From assembly GCA_944385025.1 (NCBI GenBank), contig CALWVQ010000042.1, positions 1 through 64,000 on the forward strand: a DNA stretch of 64,000 bases. Direction: 5' to 3'. Shown one piece after another: positions 28,054-38,074 of this stretch. The notes under the pieces were generated by a model. That model searched no databases. It worked only from the letters and a program-made list of their open reading frames with translations, and was not told the origin of the DNA. Source of the DNA: an uncultured Eubacterium sp. (GTDB taxonomy: Bacteria; Bacillota; Clostridia; Oscillospirales; Acutalibacteraceae). The translations under genes were made by a program, and so were the position numbers. Positions within the stretch are counted from its first letter, which is position 1, and each line of letters opens with the position of its first letter.

Positions 28054-29277
28054 CTATAACTTGTCAGCAAGCAAAACTGCCGTTGAAAATGCAATTTGCA
28101 GATTAAATCCGCCTGTATAAGCGTCAACGTCAATAACCTCTCCTGCAAAATAAAGGTTATCAACAATTTTCGATTTCATTGTTTTCGGGTCAATCTCCTT
28201 AACATTAACTCCGCCGGAGGTTACGATTGCCTCCTCAACGGGTCTGAAGCCCGTAACGTCAACCTTAAAATTCTTAATCAGCTTAACAAGGCTGTGTCTT
28301 TCTTCTTTCGTAAGCTGATTTACTTTTTTTGACGGTTCAATACCGCTAAGTAAAACTATAACAGGAATTAACTTTTTAGGCAACAGTTTATTTAAGGAAT
28401 TAATAAAGTCTTTATTTGACAATTGAGTAAAATCACGCTGAATTCTTTTATCAAGAGTGTCAAAATCAAGGGCGGGTTTAAGGTCGATTACCACGCTGTA
28501 ATCCGCTTTGCCCATATTCCTTATATGGCTTGAAGCAGAGAGAACAACAGGTCCCGACAAGCCGTAGTGAGTAAAAAGCATCTCGCCGAAATCGCTGTAA
28601 ATTTCCCTTCCGTTTTCAAAAAGAGTAAGAGAAATATTCTTTAGCGAAAGTCCCTGAAGTTTAGGTATAAAATTGTTGGGACAAACAAGAGGCACAAGAC
28701 TGGGTTTTATAGGCGTTACGGTATGCCCTACTGACTTTGCAAGAGTGTAGCCGTCCCCTGTTGAGCCGGTTTTTGAATAGCTTTTGCCACCTGTTGCAAC
28801 TACCGCAACATCGCAGTCAAGTTTTGATTTATCGTCTAAAACTACTGATTTAATCAAGTTTTCCTGCATTTCAAAAGCTTTAACACAGCCGTGAATGATT
28901 TTTACTCCGTTATTTTTGCAATATCCCACAAGGGCGTCTACAATATCAACAGCTTTGTCGCTGACGGGAAAAACTCTGTTTCCCCTTTCAATTTTCAGCG
29001 GCACGCCCTGTTCTTCAAAAAAAGCCATTGTATCATAAGGCATAAAGTTTGAAAATGCAGAATAAAGAAAACGAGGGTTTGTAGGCACGTTTGAAATTAA
29101 ATCATCAAGTTCAAAAGAGGCGTTTGTAACATTACATCTTCCCTTGCCTGTTATCATCAGTTTTCTTGCAGGTCTGTCCATTTTTTCAACAACGGTTACG
29201 TCAAAGCCTCTTTGAGCGCATCTTCCTGCACACATAAGTCCTGCTGCTCCGCCGCCTATGACAACAACTTTTTTCAT
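28054..29277 (-). CDS. NAD(P)/FAD-dependent oxidoreductase, HI0933/YhiN (BaiN-like) family
   Basis: A 407-residue flavoprotein. The N-terminal dinucleotide fold VVIGGGAAGLMCAGRCA, the family motif GKGRCNVTN and AVVATGGKSYSKTGSTGDGY are all present, with the C-terminal FAGEVIDVDAYTGGFNLQ. Substrate is unknown for most members; BaiN in bile-acid organisms is one example. The ATG at 29277 follows AAAGGA; longer starts would overlap the upstream ABC-F gene. Confidence 0.9.
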   Translation of the reverse strand: MKKVVVIGGGAAGLMCAGRCAQRGFDVTVVEKMDRPARKLMITGKGRCNVTNASFELDDLISNVPTNPRFLYSAFSNFMPYDTMAFFEEQGVPLKIERGNRVFPVSDKAVDIVDALVGYCKNNGVKIIHGCVKAFEMQENLIKSVVLDDKSKLDCDVAVVATGGKSYSKTGSTGDGYTLAKSVGHTVTPIKPSLVPLVCPNNFIPKLQGLSLKNISLTLFENGREIYSDFGEMLFTHYGLSGPVVLSASSHIRNMGKADYSVVIDLKPALDFDTLDKRIQRDFTQLSNKDFINSLNKLLPKKLIPVIVLLSGIEPSKKVNQLTKEERHSLVKLIKNFKVDVTGFRPVEEAIVTSGGVNVKEIDPKTMKSKIVDNLYFAGEVIDVDAYTGGFNLQIAFSTAVLLADKL

Positions 29278-29287
29278 AAAATCCTTT

Positions 29288-31183
29288 CTAATCAAGCTGT
29301 GAGCTGACCTCTTCAAGTTCTGTTGAAGTTTCCTCCCACAGAATATAAAGCTCGTCCCTGTGCTGGGTAAGGTGATTAAGCCTTTCGGTAAGTTCCATTA
29401 ACTCCTCATATCCTGCTTGATTTAATTTATCATTAATTTCGTCAATTTCTGTTTCTGTATTTTCTATATCTTCTTCGAGCTTTTTTAGTTTTGTGTTTAA
29501 TTTTCTCAAACTGCTTTGCAGTTCCTTTTTAAGCTTGTATGAATTTTCCTTTGGCTTTTGCTGACTGACTTTTTCCTCTTTTGCAACATATCTGTGCTGA
29601 GCGTAATCATCGTAATTTCCAAGGAAATTATTACAGCCTGCGGGTGTTAATTCCACAATTCTTGTTGCCAGCTTATTTATAAAATATCTGTCGTGTGAAA
29701 CAATAAGCATTGTGCCCTGATAATCAAGAAGAGTATTTTCCAGCTCTTCTCTTGAATAAGCGTCAAGGTGGTTTGTAGGCTCGTCAAGAAGAAGGAAGTT
29801 AAATCCGCCAAGCATAAGCTTTAAAAGCGCCACTCTTGCTCTCTCTCCGCCTGAACAAACCTCAAGCTTTTTAAATACGTCCTCTCCTTTAAACAAAAAT
29901 GCCGCAAGAGCGTTTCGTACTCTTGTTTCCGTCATAAAAGGAAATGCCGTCCACACCTCGTCAATTACGGTTTTGCTTAAATCAAGATGTTCCTGCACCT
30001 GATCAAAATAACCTGTCATCAGCGACGCGCCGAAAGTAAAACTGCCGTCGTCACGGCACAGGTCACCCATTAAAATTTTTAAGAGTGTGGTTTTACCGCA
30101 TCCGTTATCGCCTAAAAGAAAAACTCTTTCACCTCTTTTGACATTAAAGGACACGTTTTCAAACACGGTTTTTCCGTTAAAGCTTTTCTTTAATCCGTCA
30201 ACCTGTAACACGTCTTCACCCGAAACACATTTAGGGGTAAAATCGAAACGAATTTTTTCAAGTTTGCTGTCGGGTACAACAAGCTGTGCCTTTATCCTTT
30301 CAATCTGTTTTTCCTTACTTTCGGCAGTTTTTATATTTTTCTCTCTGTTCCACTGCCTTTGCTGAGCAATAATCCCCTCAATACGCTCAATCTCTTTTAT
30401 ATCGTTATTATACTTGTCCTCAATAGCCTTCTGCTCTGCTCTTTTCTTTTCAAGAAATGTGGAGTAATTGCCTGTATATGAGCGTATTTTTTTATTTTCA
30501 AGCTCAATGGTCTTGTTTGTTACACGGTCAAGAAAATATCTGTCGTGACTGATAACAAGAAATGAACCGTTAAAGTTTTTAAGAAAATCCTCAAGCCACT
30601 GAATAGCGCTGATGTCAAGATGGTTTGTGGGCTCGTCAAGAAGCAGAAAATCAGCCTTTGACAAAAGAAGTTTTGCAAGTATCAGCTTTGAACGCTGTCC
30701 GCCGGAAAGTTTAGACGTGGGCTTGTCAAAATCATTTTCAGTAAATCCGAGACCTATTAATGCCGATCGTGTAAGAGATTTATAAGTAAGTCCTCCGTTT
30801 AAGCTAAACTGATTTGTAAGAAAATCCTGACGTTCAATCAGCTCTTTTGAATGATCGTTTTCAAGCTGTAATCTTATTTTCTCAAGTTCTTTTTCCGTTT
30901 CAATCAAGTCGTCAAAAACAGAAACGAGTTCCTGCCATATTGTTCTGTTTTCGCTACAGGTATGCTGCTGCATATAACCCAGTCTGACATTTTTTGATAT
31001 AAAGCAGTTGCCGCTGTCGGCAAGATACTCGCCTGTTATTATTTTAAAGAGGGAGGTTTTGCCTGCGCCGTTTACGCCAACAAGCCCTGCTTTGTCCGTA
31101 TCCTTAATATCAAAAGAAATATCGGAAAACAAAGTTTCCTCACCGAAAGAAAGTGTTAAATTTTGAACATCCAAAACATTCAT
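29288..31183 (-). CDS. ABC-F family ATPase
   Basis: A 631-residue soluble protein with two ABC domains and no membrane segments. First domain: Walker A GVNGAGKTS, signature KLSGGQRSKL, Walker B FLLLDEPTNHLD. Second domain: GDNGCGKTT, VCSGGERARV, FLLLDEPTNHLD. The inter-domain linker (about 235-320) is basic, and the C-terminus (about 540-631) is a coiled coil. ABC-F proteins act on ribosomes; whether this is a housekeeping translation factor (Uup/YfmR-like) or an antibiotic protection protein cannot be decided here. Confidence 0.92.
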   Translation of the reverse strand: MNVLDVQNLTLSFGEETLFSDISFDIKDTDKAGLVGVNGAGKTSLFKIITGEYLADSGNCFISKNVRLGYMQQHTCSENRTIWQELVSVFDDLIETEKELEKIRLQLENDHSKELIERQDFLTNQFSLNGGLTYKSLTRSALIGLGFTENDFDKPTSKLSGGQRSKLILAKLLLSKADFLLLDEPTNHLDISAIQWLEDFLKNFNGSFLVISHDRYFLDRVTNKTIELENKKIRSYTGNYSTFLEKKRAEQKAIEDKYNNDIKEIERIEGIIAQQRQWNREKNIKTAESKEKQIERIKAQLVVPDSKLEKIRFDFTPKCVSGEDVLQVDGLKKSFNGKTVFENVSFNVKRGERVFLLGDNGCGKTTLLKILMGDLCRDDGSFTFGASLMTGYFDQVQEHLDLSKTVIDEVWTAFPFMTETRVRNALAAFLFKGEDVFKKLEVCSGGERARVALLKLMLGGFNFLLLDEPTNHLDAYSREELENTLLDYQGTMLIVSHDRYFINKLATRIVELTPAGCNNFLGNYDDYAQHRYVAKEEKVSQQKPKENSYKLKKELQSSLRKLNTKLKKLEEDIENTETEIDEINDKLNQAGYEELMELTERLNHLTQHRDELYILWEETSTELEEVSSQLD

Positions 31184-31230
31184 AACAAAAAATCTCCAAA
31201 AGTGTTCAATATATTTTACACTATTTTTAA

Positions 31231-31259
31231 TTGAAAGTATAGTAAAAATTTGTTATTAT
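31231..31259 (+). promoter_or_regulatory. Promoter of manA
   Basis: TTGAAA (31231-31236), a 17-base spacer and TATTAT (31254-31259), about 33 bases before the manA ATG. Confidence 0.65.
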
Positions 31260-31291
31260 GGATAAGAATTAATTTGTAAAGGAACTTTGAT

Positions 31292-32245
31292 ATGGAAATT
31301 TTAAAGTTAAAACCCGTTTTTAAGGACTATATTTGGGGCGGCACAAGGCTGAAAAGCGATTTCGGTTTTGAAAGCGATTTGGACAAGCTGGCTGAAGGAT
31401 GGATGCTTTCCTGCCATAAGGACGGTAAAAACATTATTGAAAACGGCGAATATAAAGGCAAAACTCTTGACGAGGTTATTGAAGAAAAGGGGAAAGAAAA
31501 AGTTGTAGGCACAAGAAGTCTTGATTTTCCTTATTTCCCTGTACTTATAAAGCTGATTGACGCAAAAGACAATCTTTCAATACAAGTACATCCCGACAAC
31601 GATTATGCCCAGAGAGTTGAGGGTGAATTCGGTAAAACCGAAATATGGTATGTTCTTGACGCAACTGACGACGCACAGCTTATTTACGGTTTTAAAAATA
31701 AAATTTCAAGCGAAGAATTTGTTGACGCTATCAAAAATAATACTCTGACTGACGTGCTTAACAGCGTTAAGGTAAAAAAAGGCGACTTATTGTTTATTGA
31801 GGCAGGCACCGTTCATGCAATCGGTAAAGGCACGTTAGTAGCTGAAATACAGCAAAACTCCAACACCACATACAGAGTTTACGACTACGGAAGATTAGGG
31901 GCTGACGGAAAGCCGAGAGAGCTTCATATCGACAAGGCGGTTGACGTATCCAAAACAGAGCCTCCCAAATACGACATAAAGCCTATGGGCGAGCCTGAAA
32001 AATTTAATGATTACACAAAAACGCTTCTTACAAAATGTGATTTATTCACCGTAAATCATTATGAATTAAACGGCAAAGTTACTTTAGAGGCTGACGAAAA
32101 AAGCTTTAATCACGTGTTGGTTGTAGACGGAGCAGGAACAATAAACGACGTTGATTTTAAAAAAGGCGACAGTTTTTATATTCCTGCAAACTACGGCAAA
32201 TATGAAATCAACGGAAAATGCGAAATTATCGTAACAAATATTTAA
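31292..32245 (+). CDS. manA: Mannose-6-phosphate isomerase, class I
   Basis: A 317-residue zinc enzyme interconverting mannose-6-phosphate and fructose-6-phosphate. KDYIWGGTRLKSDFGF, LSIQVHPDNDYA (zinc Gln and His) and FIEAGTVHAIGKG are typical of the short Firmicute class I enzymes. It stands alone, divergent from the ABC-F gene. Confidence 0.94.
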   Translation: MEILKLKPVFKDYIWGGTRLKSDFGFESDLDKLAEGWMLSCHKDGKNIIENGEYKGKTLDEVIEEKGKEKVVGTRSLDFPYFPVLIKLIDAKDNLSIQVHPDNDYAQRVEGEFGKTEIWYVLDATDDAQLIYGFKNKISSEEFVDAIKNNTLTDVLNSVKVKKGDLLFIEAGTVHAIGKGTLVAEIQQNSNTTYRVYDYGRLGADGKPRELHIDKAVDVSKTEPPKYDIKPMGEPEKFNDYTKTLLTKCDLFTVNHYELNGKVTLEADEKSFNHVLVVDGAGTINDVDFKKGDSFYIPANYGKYEINGKCEIIVTNI

Positions 32246-32259
32246 TTTTCTGAATAACG

Positions 32260-32290
32260 GGTCACAGATAGTATAATACTAACTGTGACC
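32260..32290 (+). terminator. Inverted repeat between manA and the DUF378 gene
   Basis: GGTCACAG (32260-32267) and CTGTGACC (32283-32290) form a good hairpin followed by TTATTATTT. It probably terminates manA. Its loop contains TATAAT, so it might also overlap a promoter for the next gene. Confidence 0.6.
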
Positions 32291-32311
32291 TTATTATTTG
32301 GAGTGATAAAA

Positions 32312-32518
32312 ATGAAAATTATTAATAATGTTGCGCTGATTTTAAATATTATCGGCGGCATTAACTGGGGTCTAATCGGTTTGTTCAAATTTGATTTGGT
32401 AGCTTGGATTTTCGGAGGTCAGGACGCAGTTCTTTCAAGAATTATTTACAGCCTTGTAGGTCTTGCTGCCATTTGGTGCATCAGTCTTTTGTTTACGGGA
32501 AGAACAGCCGAAGAATAA
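32312..32518 (+). CDS. DUF378 small membrane protein
   Basis: A 68-residue protein with two predicted membrane helices. NVALILNIIGGINWGLIGLF is the DUF378 signature, followed by FDLVAWIFGG and RIIYSLVGLAAIW. The function of the family is unknown. GGAGTG precedes the ATG at 32312; an upstream in-frame ATG lies in the hairpin region. Confidence 0.9.
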   Translation: MKIINNVALILNIIGGINWGLIGLFKFDLVAWIFGGQDAVLSRIIYSLVGLAAIWCISLLFTGRTAEE

Positions 32519-32520
32519 GA

Positions 32521-32548
32521 AAAAGCCTATCAGCAGATAGGCTTTTTC
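32521..32548. terminator. Bidirectional terminator between the DUF378 gene and sigE
   Basis: Arms AAAAAGCCTATC (32521-32532) and complement (32537-32548), with T-runs in both directions. Confidence 0.9.
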
Positions 32549-32550
32549 TT

Positions 32551-33249
32551 TTATGCTGTTTGCTTTATCATTTCGTTTTTTATTTTATCAAGTATCCTTT
32601 TTTCAAGACGGCTTATGTAGGACTGGGAAATGCCAAGCTCATCTGCAAGCTGTTTTTGTGTGTGACTTACGGTGCCGTTAAGTCCGAAACGCATTATCAT
32701 CAGCCTTTTTTCCTTTTCGGGAAGAGAGTCAACAACTTTTAAAAGCAGTCTTTTTTCGTCTGTGTACTCAATAGGTTCAAAAACATCGTCGGGATCTGTA
32801 CCCAAAACATCCCGCAGGGTTAGCTCGTTGCCGTCCCAATCCACCGACAAAGGCTCATCGAAAGACATTTCGCTTTTCATATTGTTCACTTTGCGAAGGT
32901 GCATAAGTATTTCGTTTTCTATACATCTTGAAGCATAGGTGGCAAGCTTAATATTTTTATCAAGGTTAAAAGTTTTAACCGCTTTCATAAGCCCTATTGT
33001 TCCGATAGAAACAAGGTCCTCGGTAGAAGTGGTTTTAGACTCGAATTTTTTTGCGATATACACCACAAGGCGCAGATTGTGAGTTATAAGCAAATCACGG
33101 TTTTCGTCGTTGCCGTTTTTAATCTCCTCCATTATTTTTGCCTCCTGCTCCTTTGACAGCGGCGGCGGTAGAGTTTCGGGTCCGTTTATGTAATAGCATT
33201 TCTGCTTTTTAAACAGTCTTAAAAACAGAGATAATATTTTTCTTAACAT
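32551..33249 (-). CDS. sigE: RNA polymerase sporulation sigma factor SigE (pro-form)
   Basis: A 232-residue mother-cell sigma factor. The N-terminal ~28 residues are the basic, amphipathic pro-sequence ending near CYYINGPETLPPPL, where SpoIIGA is expected to cut. Region 2 (VYIAKKFESKTTSTEDLVSI; KLATYASRCIENEILMHLRK) and region 4 (LGISQSYISRLEKRI) are complete. It follows spoIIGA by eight bases in the standard spoIIG arrangement. Confidence 0.97.
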   Translation of the reverse strand: MLRKILSLFLRLFKKQKCYYINGPETLPPPLSKEQEAKIMEEIKNGNDENRDLLITHNLRLVVYIAKKFESKTTSTEDLVSIGTIGLMKAVKTFNLDKNIKLATYASRCIENEILMHLRKVNNMKSEMSFDEPLSVDWDGNELTLRDVLGTDPDDVFEPIEYTDEKRLLLKVVDSLPEKEKRLMIMRFGLNGTVSHTQKQLADELGISQSYISRLEKRILDKIKNEMIKQTA

Positions 33250-33257
33250 AGTTCACC

Positions 33258-34046
33258 TCAAAGTTTTAATATTTCGGGATTAAGTATTGCTGAATATTCC
33301 TTTGATTTCACGTCCGATTTGGCAATATAAATTTTATCGGTAGTTATTTTATTCTTGCCAAAGGCAACTGTAATTCTGTCAGGCTTAAACGCCTGAAGAG
33401 TTCCCTCACCTCCTACTGTACTGAAAGGAATAATTCTGTTTGTTTCAAATGGCAGTTTATCCTTGTCTGCAATGATTACGGGATAGTTTGAAAAAGGCTC
33501 GCGAAGCTTGTTGCCGCTGTCGGCAAAAGCGTAAAGATGAACAGAGTCGCCGCCGCAGTAAACCGTAAGTGAATAGATTTCATTTTTGCTTAAAGAGGAA
33601 TTATGTATTTTTACTATTACCAGCGCTGTGATATAGGCGGCAAGACCTGCGCCCAAAAGTGCTGCGGCGGGAATATCAAAATAGAATATATTGTTTTTTA
33701 CGGCAATGCCGTTTGGTTTAAAAATGAGCCACAGTGCTATTACCACACCTAAAAGCAGCATATTGGAAAAATAGAAAACGGCTAAATTTTTAATAAAACG
33801 TCCTGCGCTTACAAATCCAAAAGCAATAAGCACAATCAATACGGACACAAAAATTTTGCCGAAAAAAGTAATTAAAAAATGAAGTTTCGGCGCAAGAATA
33901 ACAAGAGAATAAACGCCGCCCAACGCAGACGCTGTAATAAGGCGCAGGGTTTTAGGTGATTTCCTGTTAAAAAGTTTTGTAAGAAGCAAAAGAAGATATG
34001 TAAGAAAAAAATTTAAAACAAAAAGAACGTCTACATATATAACCAA
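33258..34046 (-). CDS. spoIIGA: Sigma-E processing peptidase SpoIIGA
   Basis: A 262-residue septum-located protease. The N-terminal half has five or so membrane helices; the C-terminal half carries the aspartic-protease motif FADSGN. By family knowledge it cleaves pro-SigE after a SpoIIR signal from the forespore. I choose the TTG at 34046, five bases after AGGAGGGG, because the product then begins VIYVDVLFVLNFFL, matching family N-termini. That ribosome binding site is buried in the hairpin that ends the preceding operon. Confidence 0.93.
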   Translation of the reverse strand: MVIYVDVLFVLNFFLTYLLLLLTKLFNRKSPKTLRLITASALGGVYSLVILAPKLHFLITFFGKIFVSVLIVLIAFGFVSAGRFIKNLAVFYFSNMLLLGVVIALWLIFKPNGIAVKNNIFYFDIPAAALLGAGLAAYITALVIVKIHNSSLSKNEIYSLTVYCGGDSVHLYAFADSGNKLREPFSNYPVIIADKDKLPFETNRIIPFSTVGGEGTLQAFKPDRITVAFGKNKITTDKIYIAKSDVKSKEYSAILNPEILKL

Positions 34047-34048
34047 GA

Positions 34049-34091
34049 AAACCCCTCCTGCAAGATATATTATAACTTGCAAGAGGGGTTT
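34049..34091 (-). terminator. Terminator hairpin of the upstream operon, overlapping the spoIIG control region
   Basis: Arms 34076-34091 and 34049-34064 pair at 15 of 16 positions, followed by TTTTC on the minus strand. It lies just after the peptidyl-prolyl isomerase gene. The 3' arm contains the spoIIGA ribosome binding site and the loop contains the TATAAT of the spoIIG promoter. Confidence 0.8.
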
Positions 34092-34102
34092 ATTTTGTCA
34101 CA
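34069..34102 (-). promoter_or_regulatory. Candidate Spo0A-type promoter of spoIIGA-sigE
   Basis: TATAAT (34074-34069) lies 21 bases downstream of GTGACA (34101-34096). The Bacillus spoIIG promoter is known for an unusually long spacer and Spo0A boxes over the -35. Here TGTGACAAA (34102-34094) matches 7 of 9 bases of the inverse 0A box TTCGACAAA. Confidence 0.6.
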
Positions 34103-34103
34103 T

Positions 34104-34661
34104 TTAATCTTCTATTTCAATTGTTTCTATAACTACGTCATAAACAGGCTTGTCAGCCATACCTGTTTTAGTTGAGGCAATATCCTCAAGGACATCTTCA
34201 CCGTCGGTAAGCATTCCGAAAACGGTATGGTGAAAATCGAGCCACGGAGTTCCGCCCTTTTCCTTATAGGTATCTATAACCTTTTGAGGAAATCCGTTTT
34301 CTTTCAAATCCTCCATTTGTGACAAAAGACTGTCGGGTACGCTTTTTGCCTGAACGATAAAGAACTGGGAGCCGTTTGTATTAGGACCGCTGTTAGCCAT
34401 TGACAAAGCGCCGTAATAGTTGCGGGCATCAAGAGAAAATTCATCTTCAAAGGATTTTCCCCAGATTGACTCGCCGCCGCACCCTGTTCCCGTAGGGTCG
34501 CCGCCCTGAATCATAAAATCCTTTATAACTCTGTGAAAAATAAGACCGTCGTAGTAGCCGTTTTTAGCGTGGGTTGCAAAGTTTTCCACCGCTTTCGGCG
34601 CTGCGTCGCTGTTAAGCTCAAATGTCATATTGCCTTTATTAGTTTTTATTGTTGCTTTCAT
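34104..34661 (-). CDS. Peptidyl-prolyl cis-trans isomerase, cyclophilin type
   Basis: A protein of about 185 residues with the cyclophilin fold. [19 protein letters not shown] holds the catalytic Arg/Phe/Gln, and NGSQFFIV and HHTVFGML complete the active site. No signal peptide, so it is cytoplasmic. It is the last gene of a four-gene run; the start at 34661 directly follows the GH2 stop codon. Confidence 0.93.
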   Translation of the reverse strand: MKATIKTNKGNMTFELNSDAAPKAVENFATHAKNGYYDGLIFHRVIKDFMIQGGDPTGTGCGGESIWGKSFEDEFSLDARNYYGALSMANSGPNTNGSQFFIVQAKSVPDSLLSQMEDLKENGFPQKVIDTYKEKGGTPWLDFHHTVFGMLTDGEDVLEDIASTKTGMADKPVYDVVIETIEIED

Positions 34662-34662
34662 A

Positions 34663-36378
34663 TTACAATCTAAGCCTTTCATTTATTTTTTTCAGTTTAT
34701 CAATATCTATTTTTACAACCTCACGGTCGTAAGTCATAAGCCCGTTAAGCTCTTCCTCAACATCGGTAAGCTGTGTATAAACAGTCGCCGATAATCCGTC
34801 TTTAATTTGCGGAATAATCACGTTTTTATAAAGCTTCTCATAAGCCTTTGTCAAGGTTTCTTTTGACTTGAAAATCTTATATCCGAACATTTTGTCGCTG
34901 TAAGTATGTTCTTTAATTCTGAGTCCTAAACCGCCGAACTCCGAAAGGACGTAAGGTTTATCGCCGCTTTTTACCTTAATTGGAGTAAAGTAAATGTGCT
35001 TTGAAATAACGTCCGTACTGCCCATATCGTGCCAGCCCGACGTGGTATCAATAATACGGCTGAAATCCATAAGCTGTAATTTTCTGTAAACCTTTTGGCT
35101 GTCAAACTGACCCCATCCCTCGTTAAAAGGCACCCAAACGGCAATACAGGGGCAGTTATAGAGATGGTTTACTGTTTCCTCCAGCTCTTGATAATAAAGG
35201 CTTCTTCCCTCCTCATTTTCCCTGTTAAAGTTTTTATAATTAGTATCGTCAAGCTTAATACCTACAAAGGGAATTACAGAGGTTTCAAGTCCGTATTTTT
35301 CTCCCCCGTTTACCATATCCTGCCACACGATTATGCCGTGAACATCGCAGTAATGATACCACAAAAGCGGCTCGATTTTAATATGCTTGCGAAGCATATT
35401 AAATCCTGCTGATTTTGCAAAAAGTATATCCTGTTCCATTGCCTGATTTGAAGGCGGGGTTAACAGTCCGTCAGGATAATAACCTTGGTCAAGAAGGCCG
35501 TTATGAAAATACGGCTTGTCATTTAAGAAAAGACGCCACACGCCTTTGTCGTCCTTACCTACGGAAAATTTACGCATACCGAAATATGATTTTATAGTTT
35601 CGCCAAACGCATTAAATTCCACGTTATAAAGAAAAGGCGTTTCGGGGCTCCACTGTTTGAAGCAGTCAAGATATACCGTATGTTCTTTGGTTTTGGCAAT
35701 AAGTTTGTCACCGTCATAGACGCTGACCTCAACATTTTCATCAACGCCGTCACTTCCGAAATATTCAAAATTAACGCAAGCTCGGTCAAAATCTGGTGTA
35801 ATCTTTACCCTTTCAAGATATTTGACGGGAGTGGACTCAAGCCACACAGACTGCCAAATCCCGCTTTGTGCCGTATACCATATGCCGCCGGATTTAAGTT
35901 TCTGCTTTCCTCTTGAATAAAATTTTGTATCGCTGTAATCACGAACTCTTACAATAAGAGAGTTTAACTTGTCTTCGCCGTTTAAATAATCGGTAATTTC
36001 AAACTTAAACGCAGTGTAGCCGCCGGTATGACTGCCCACAAATTTTTCGTTTAAATATACATCTGCAATCTGGTCAACAGCTCCGAAATTTATAAAGACT
36101 CTGCCCTTATTGAAGCCGTGAGGCAATACAAAAGATTTTTTATAATACATAAATTCATCAGGCATAATTTTGCGGCAAACGCCAGAAAGCTCGGTTTCAG
36201 GTGAAAACGGAACAACAATATCGCCCATAATCTTTGCGGGTATTTTTTCACTTTTGCTTATTTCAAACCGCCACTTACCGTTTAAAGAAAAATAGCTGTC
36301 CCTAACAAACTGAGGACGAGGATATTCCGGCAAAGGATTATCCCTGTCTGTTTTTTTACAATATTTTGTCGAAAGCAT
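34663..36378 (-). CDS. Glycoside hydrolase family 2 protein
   Basis: A 571-residue intracellular GH2 enzyme. The N-terminal jelly-roll ([32 protein letters not shown]) is followed by an Ig-like domain and the TIM barrel with [20 protein letters not shown]. The acid/base is probably the Glu of [10 protein letters not shown], and the nucleophile the Glu of VLSEFGGLG. Substrate (beta-galactoside, glucuronide, mannoside) is unknown. No secretion signal was seen. It overlaps the ABC exporter gene by 23 bases. Confidence 0.9.
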   Translation of the reverse strand: MLSTKYCKKTDRDNPLPEYPRPQFVRDSYFSLNGKWRFEISKSEKIPAKIMGDIVVPFSPETELSGVCRKIMPDEFMYYKKSFVLPHGFNKGRVFINFGAVDQIADVYLNEKFVGSHTGGYTAFKFEITDYLNGEDKLNSLIVRVRDYSDTKFYSRGKQKLKSGGIWYTAQSGIWQSVWLESTPVKYLERVKITPDFDRACVNFEYFGSDGVDENVEVSVYDGDKLIAKTKEHTVYLDCFKQWSPETPFLYNVEFNAFGETIKSYFGMRKFSVGKDDKGVWRLFLNDKPYFHNGLLDQGYYPDGLLTPPSNQAMEQDILFAKSAGFNMLRKHIKIEPLLWYHYCDVHGIIVWQDMVNGGEKYGLETSVIPFVGIKLDDTNYKNFNRENEEGRSLYYQELEETVNHLYNCPCIAVWVPFNEGWGQFDSQKVYRKLQLMDFSRIIDTTSGWHDMGSTDVISKHIYFTPIKVKSGDKPYVLSEFGGLGLRIKEHTYSDKMFGYKIFKSKETLTKAYEKLYKNVIIPQIKDGLSATVYTQLTDVEEELNGLMTYDREVVKIDIDKLKKINERLRL

Positions 36379-38071
36379 TAAAATCCCTCTCTATTATTTT
36401 TCCGTCAATAATCTGAATTGTTTTATTACATATATCAAGAGCGCTTTTTTTGTGAGTAACAATTATACAAGTAACATTTTTCATTGCCTTGAGATTTGTA
36501 AGAAACTGCTTTTCCGTCTTTTCATCAAGTGCGGAAGTTGCCTCGTCAAGCAAAAGAACAGGCGACTTTGACAAAATACTTCTTGCTATTGCCAAGCGCT
36601 GAATCTGTCCCTCTGAAAGCCCCAAACCCTTTTCACCTATCACGGTATCAAGTCCGTCTGGCAGTTCGTCGATAAACTGCTTTGCACAGCTTATTTCAAT
36701 CGCTTGCTGAATTTCCTCGTTTGTTGCGTTTTCATTAATGAATGTAAGATTATCTCTTATAGTGCCTGACAAAATCATATTGCCTTGAGGAACATAGGCA
36801 AAAAGTTTTCTTGTATTTTTGTCAACGCTGATGCTGCCGTTAGAAGTATTAAGCAGGATTTCGCCCTCCTGTACTCTAAACATACCGAGGAGTAATTTCA
36901 AAAGCGTACTTTTTCCTATTCCTGAAATACCGATAATGGCCACAAAATCGCCCTTATTTACGGTATAAGACGTTGAGTTAAGAATTATATCTCTGTCATA
37001 TTTAAAGCTGATATTGTCAAACGTGATTGATTTTAGGCTTTCATAAAGCTCGTCTTTGTCAAAGCTTTGTTTATTTATATCTGCTTCATCGGGAAGCGTT
37101 TCAATTTCCATCAGCCTCTCCGCAGAAGCTATACCAGAAAAATACTGAGGAACTATTCCCGATAAAGATACAAAAGGCGACTGCACCTGATTAACAAGCT
37201 GTATCATCGCAGTAACTGTACCGTATGTCATTGCGCCGATAAGTATTCGGTAAGCGCCGAATGCTATAGCAAACACACTGCCCACATTAAATACGGTGCC
37301 TAAACCTGTATTAGCAAAAATAGAAAAATTGCGGCGTTTCATAAACGCTTTAAAATTTTCCTCTTGGAGCTCGTCCGTATGCTTTTGCATTTTCTCCTCT
37401 ACTGAAAAAGCCTTAACGGCAAGCAAATTCGTGACAAACTCCTGAATAAATGAACGTGTTTTGCCCTCAGTTTCCTGCACTTTTTTATGAAGTCTTTTAA
37501 GTGTTTTTCTAAATGAACGGGTAACGATAAAAACAATAATTCCGCCTACCACGAACACCAAAGCAAAAATTCTATCAATAATTATAAGGTAAATCAGCGA
37601 GCTTAAAAGCTTGGTAACAAAAAATACTGCACTAGGAACAATTTTTGTAAACGAATCGCTGACAATATTTATGTCGTTAAACAGTCTGTTTTGCAAATCG
37701 CCGCTGTGATATTTTGAAACGCTTGTATAATCTTTCTCTATAATAACGTCCAGCAAATGCCTTTTCAGCAAAATGTCTATTCTGCCTTTACAGCGGTCTG
37801 CAAGTCCGGTTCTTAAAAGGGACAAAACCATCTGAAGAAGAACAACGCCCAAAAGTGCAAATGCAAATTTGATTACGTAGTCAAGACTTTTATATTCTGT
37901 GGCGCCGTCAATTACCCTTTTGGAAAAATTCGCAAACGCTACCGATGTAACGCCGTGAACTACGTTTACAAACACGATAAAAGCAATCATAGGGATTTGC
38001 TTTTTACAAATGGCAGTCAGCCACTTAATTACATACAAATCAGATTTTTTGATACTCCGATTATTTTTCAT
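36356..38071 (-). CDS. ABC transporter, fused permease and ATPase (exporter type)
   Basis: A 571-residue half-transporter. Residues 1 to about 320 hold six predicted membrane helices; the ATPase follows with Walker A GISGIGKST, signature LSEGQIQRLAIARS and Walker B VLLLDEATSALD. Such proteins work as dimers and export peptides, lipids or drugs; no peptidase C39 domain is present. It lies three bases after the S24/S26 peptidase gene, a pairing reminiscent of peptide-maturation loci. Confidence 0.9.
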   Translation of the reverse strand: MKNNRSIKKSDLYVIKWLTAICKKQIPMIAFIVFVNVVHGVTSVAFANFSKRVIDGATEYKSLDYVIKFAFALLGVVLLQMVLSLLRTGLADRCKGRIDILLKRHLLDVIIEKDYTSVSKYHSGDLQNRLFNDINIVSDSFTKIVPSAVFFVTKLLSSLIYLIIIDRIFALVFVVGGIIVFIVTRSFRKTLKRLHKKVQETEGKTRSFIQEFVTNLLAVKAFSVEEKMQKHTDELQEENFKAFMKRRNFSIFANTGLGTVFNVGSVFAIAFGAYRILIGAMTYGTVTAMIQLVNQVQSPFVSLSGIVPQYFSGIASAERLMEIETLPDEADINKQSFDKDELYESLKSITFDNISFKYDRDIILNSTSYTVNKGDFVAIIGISGIGKSTLLKLLLGMFRVQEGEILLNTSNGSISVDKNTRKLFAYVPQGNMILSGTIRDNLTFINENATNEEIQQAIEISCAKQFIDELPDGLDTVIGEKGLGLSEGQIQRLAIARSILSKSPVLLLDEATSALDEKTEKQFLTNLKAMKNVTCIIVTHKKSALDICNKTIQIIDGKIIERDFNAFDKIL

Positions 38072-38074
38072 TAA

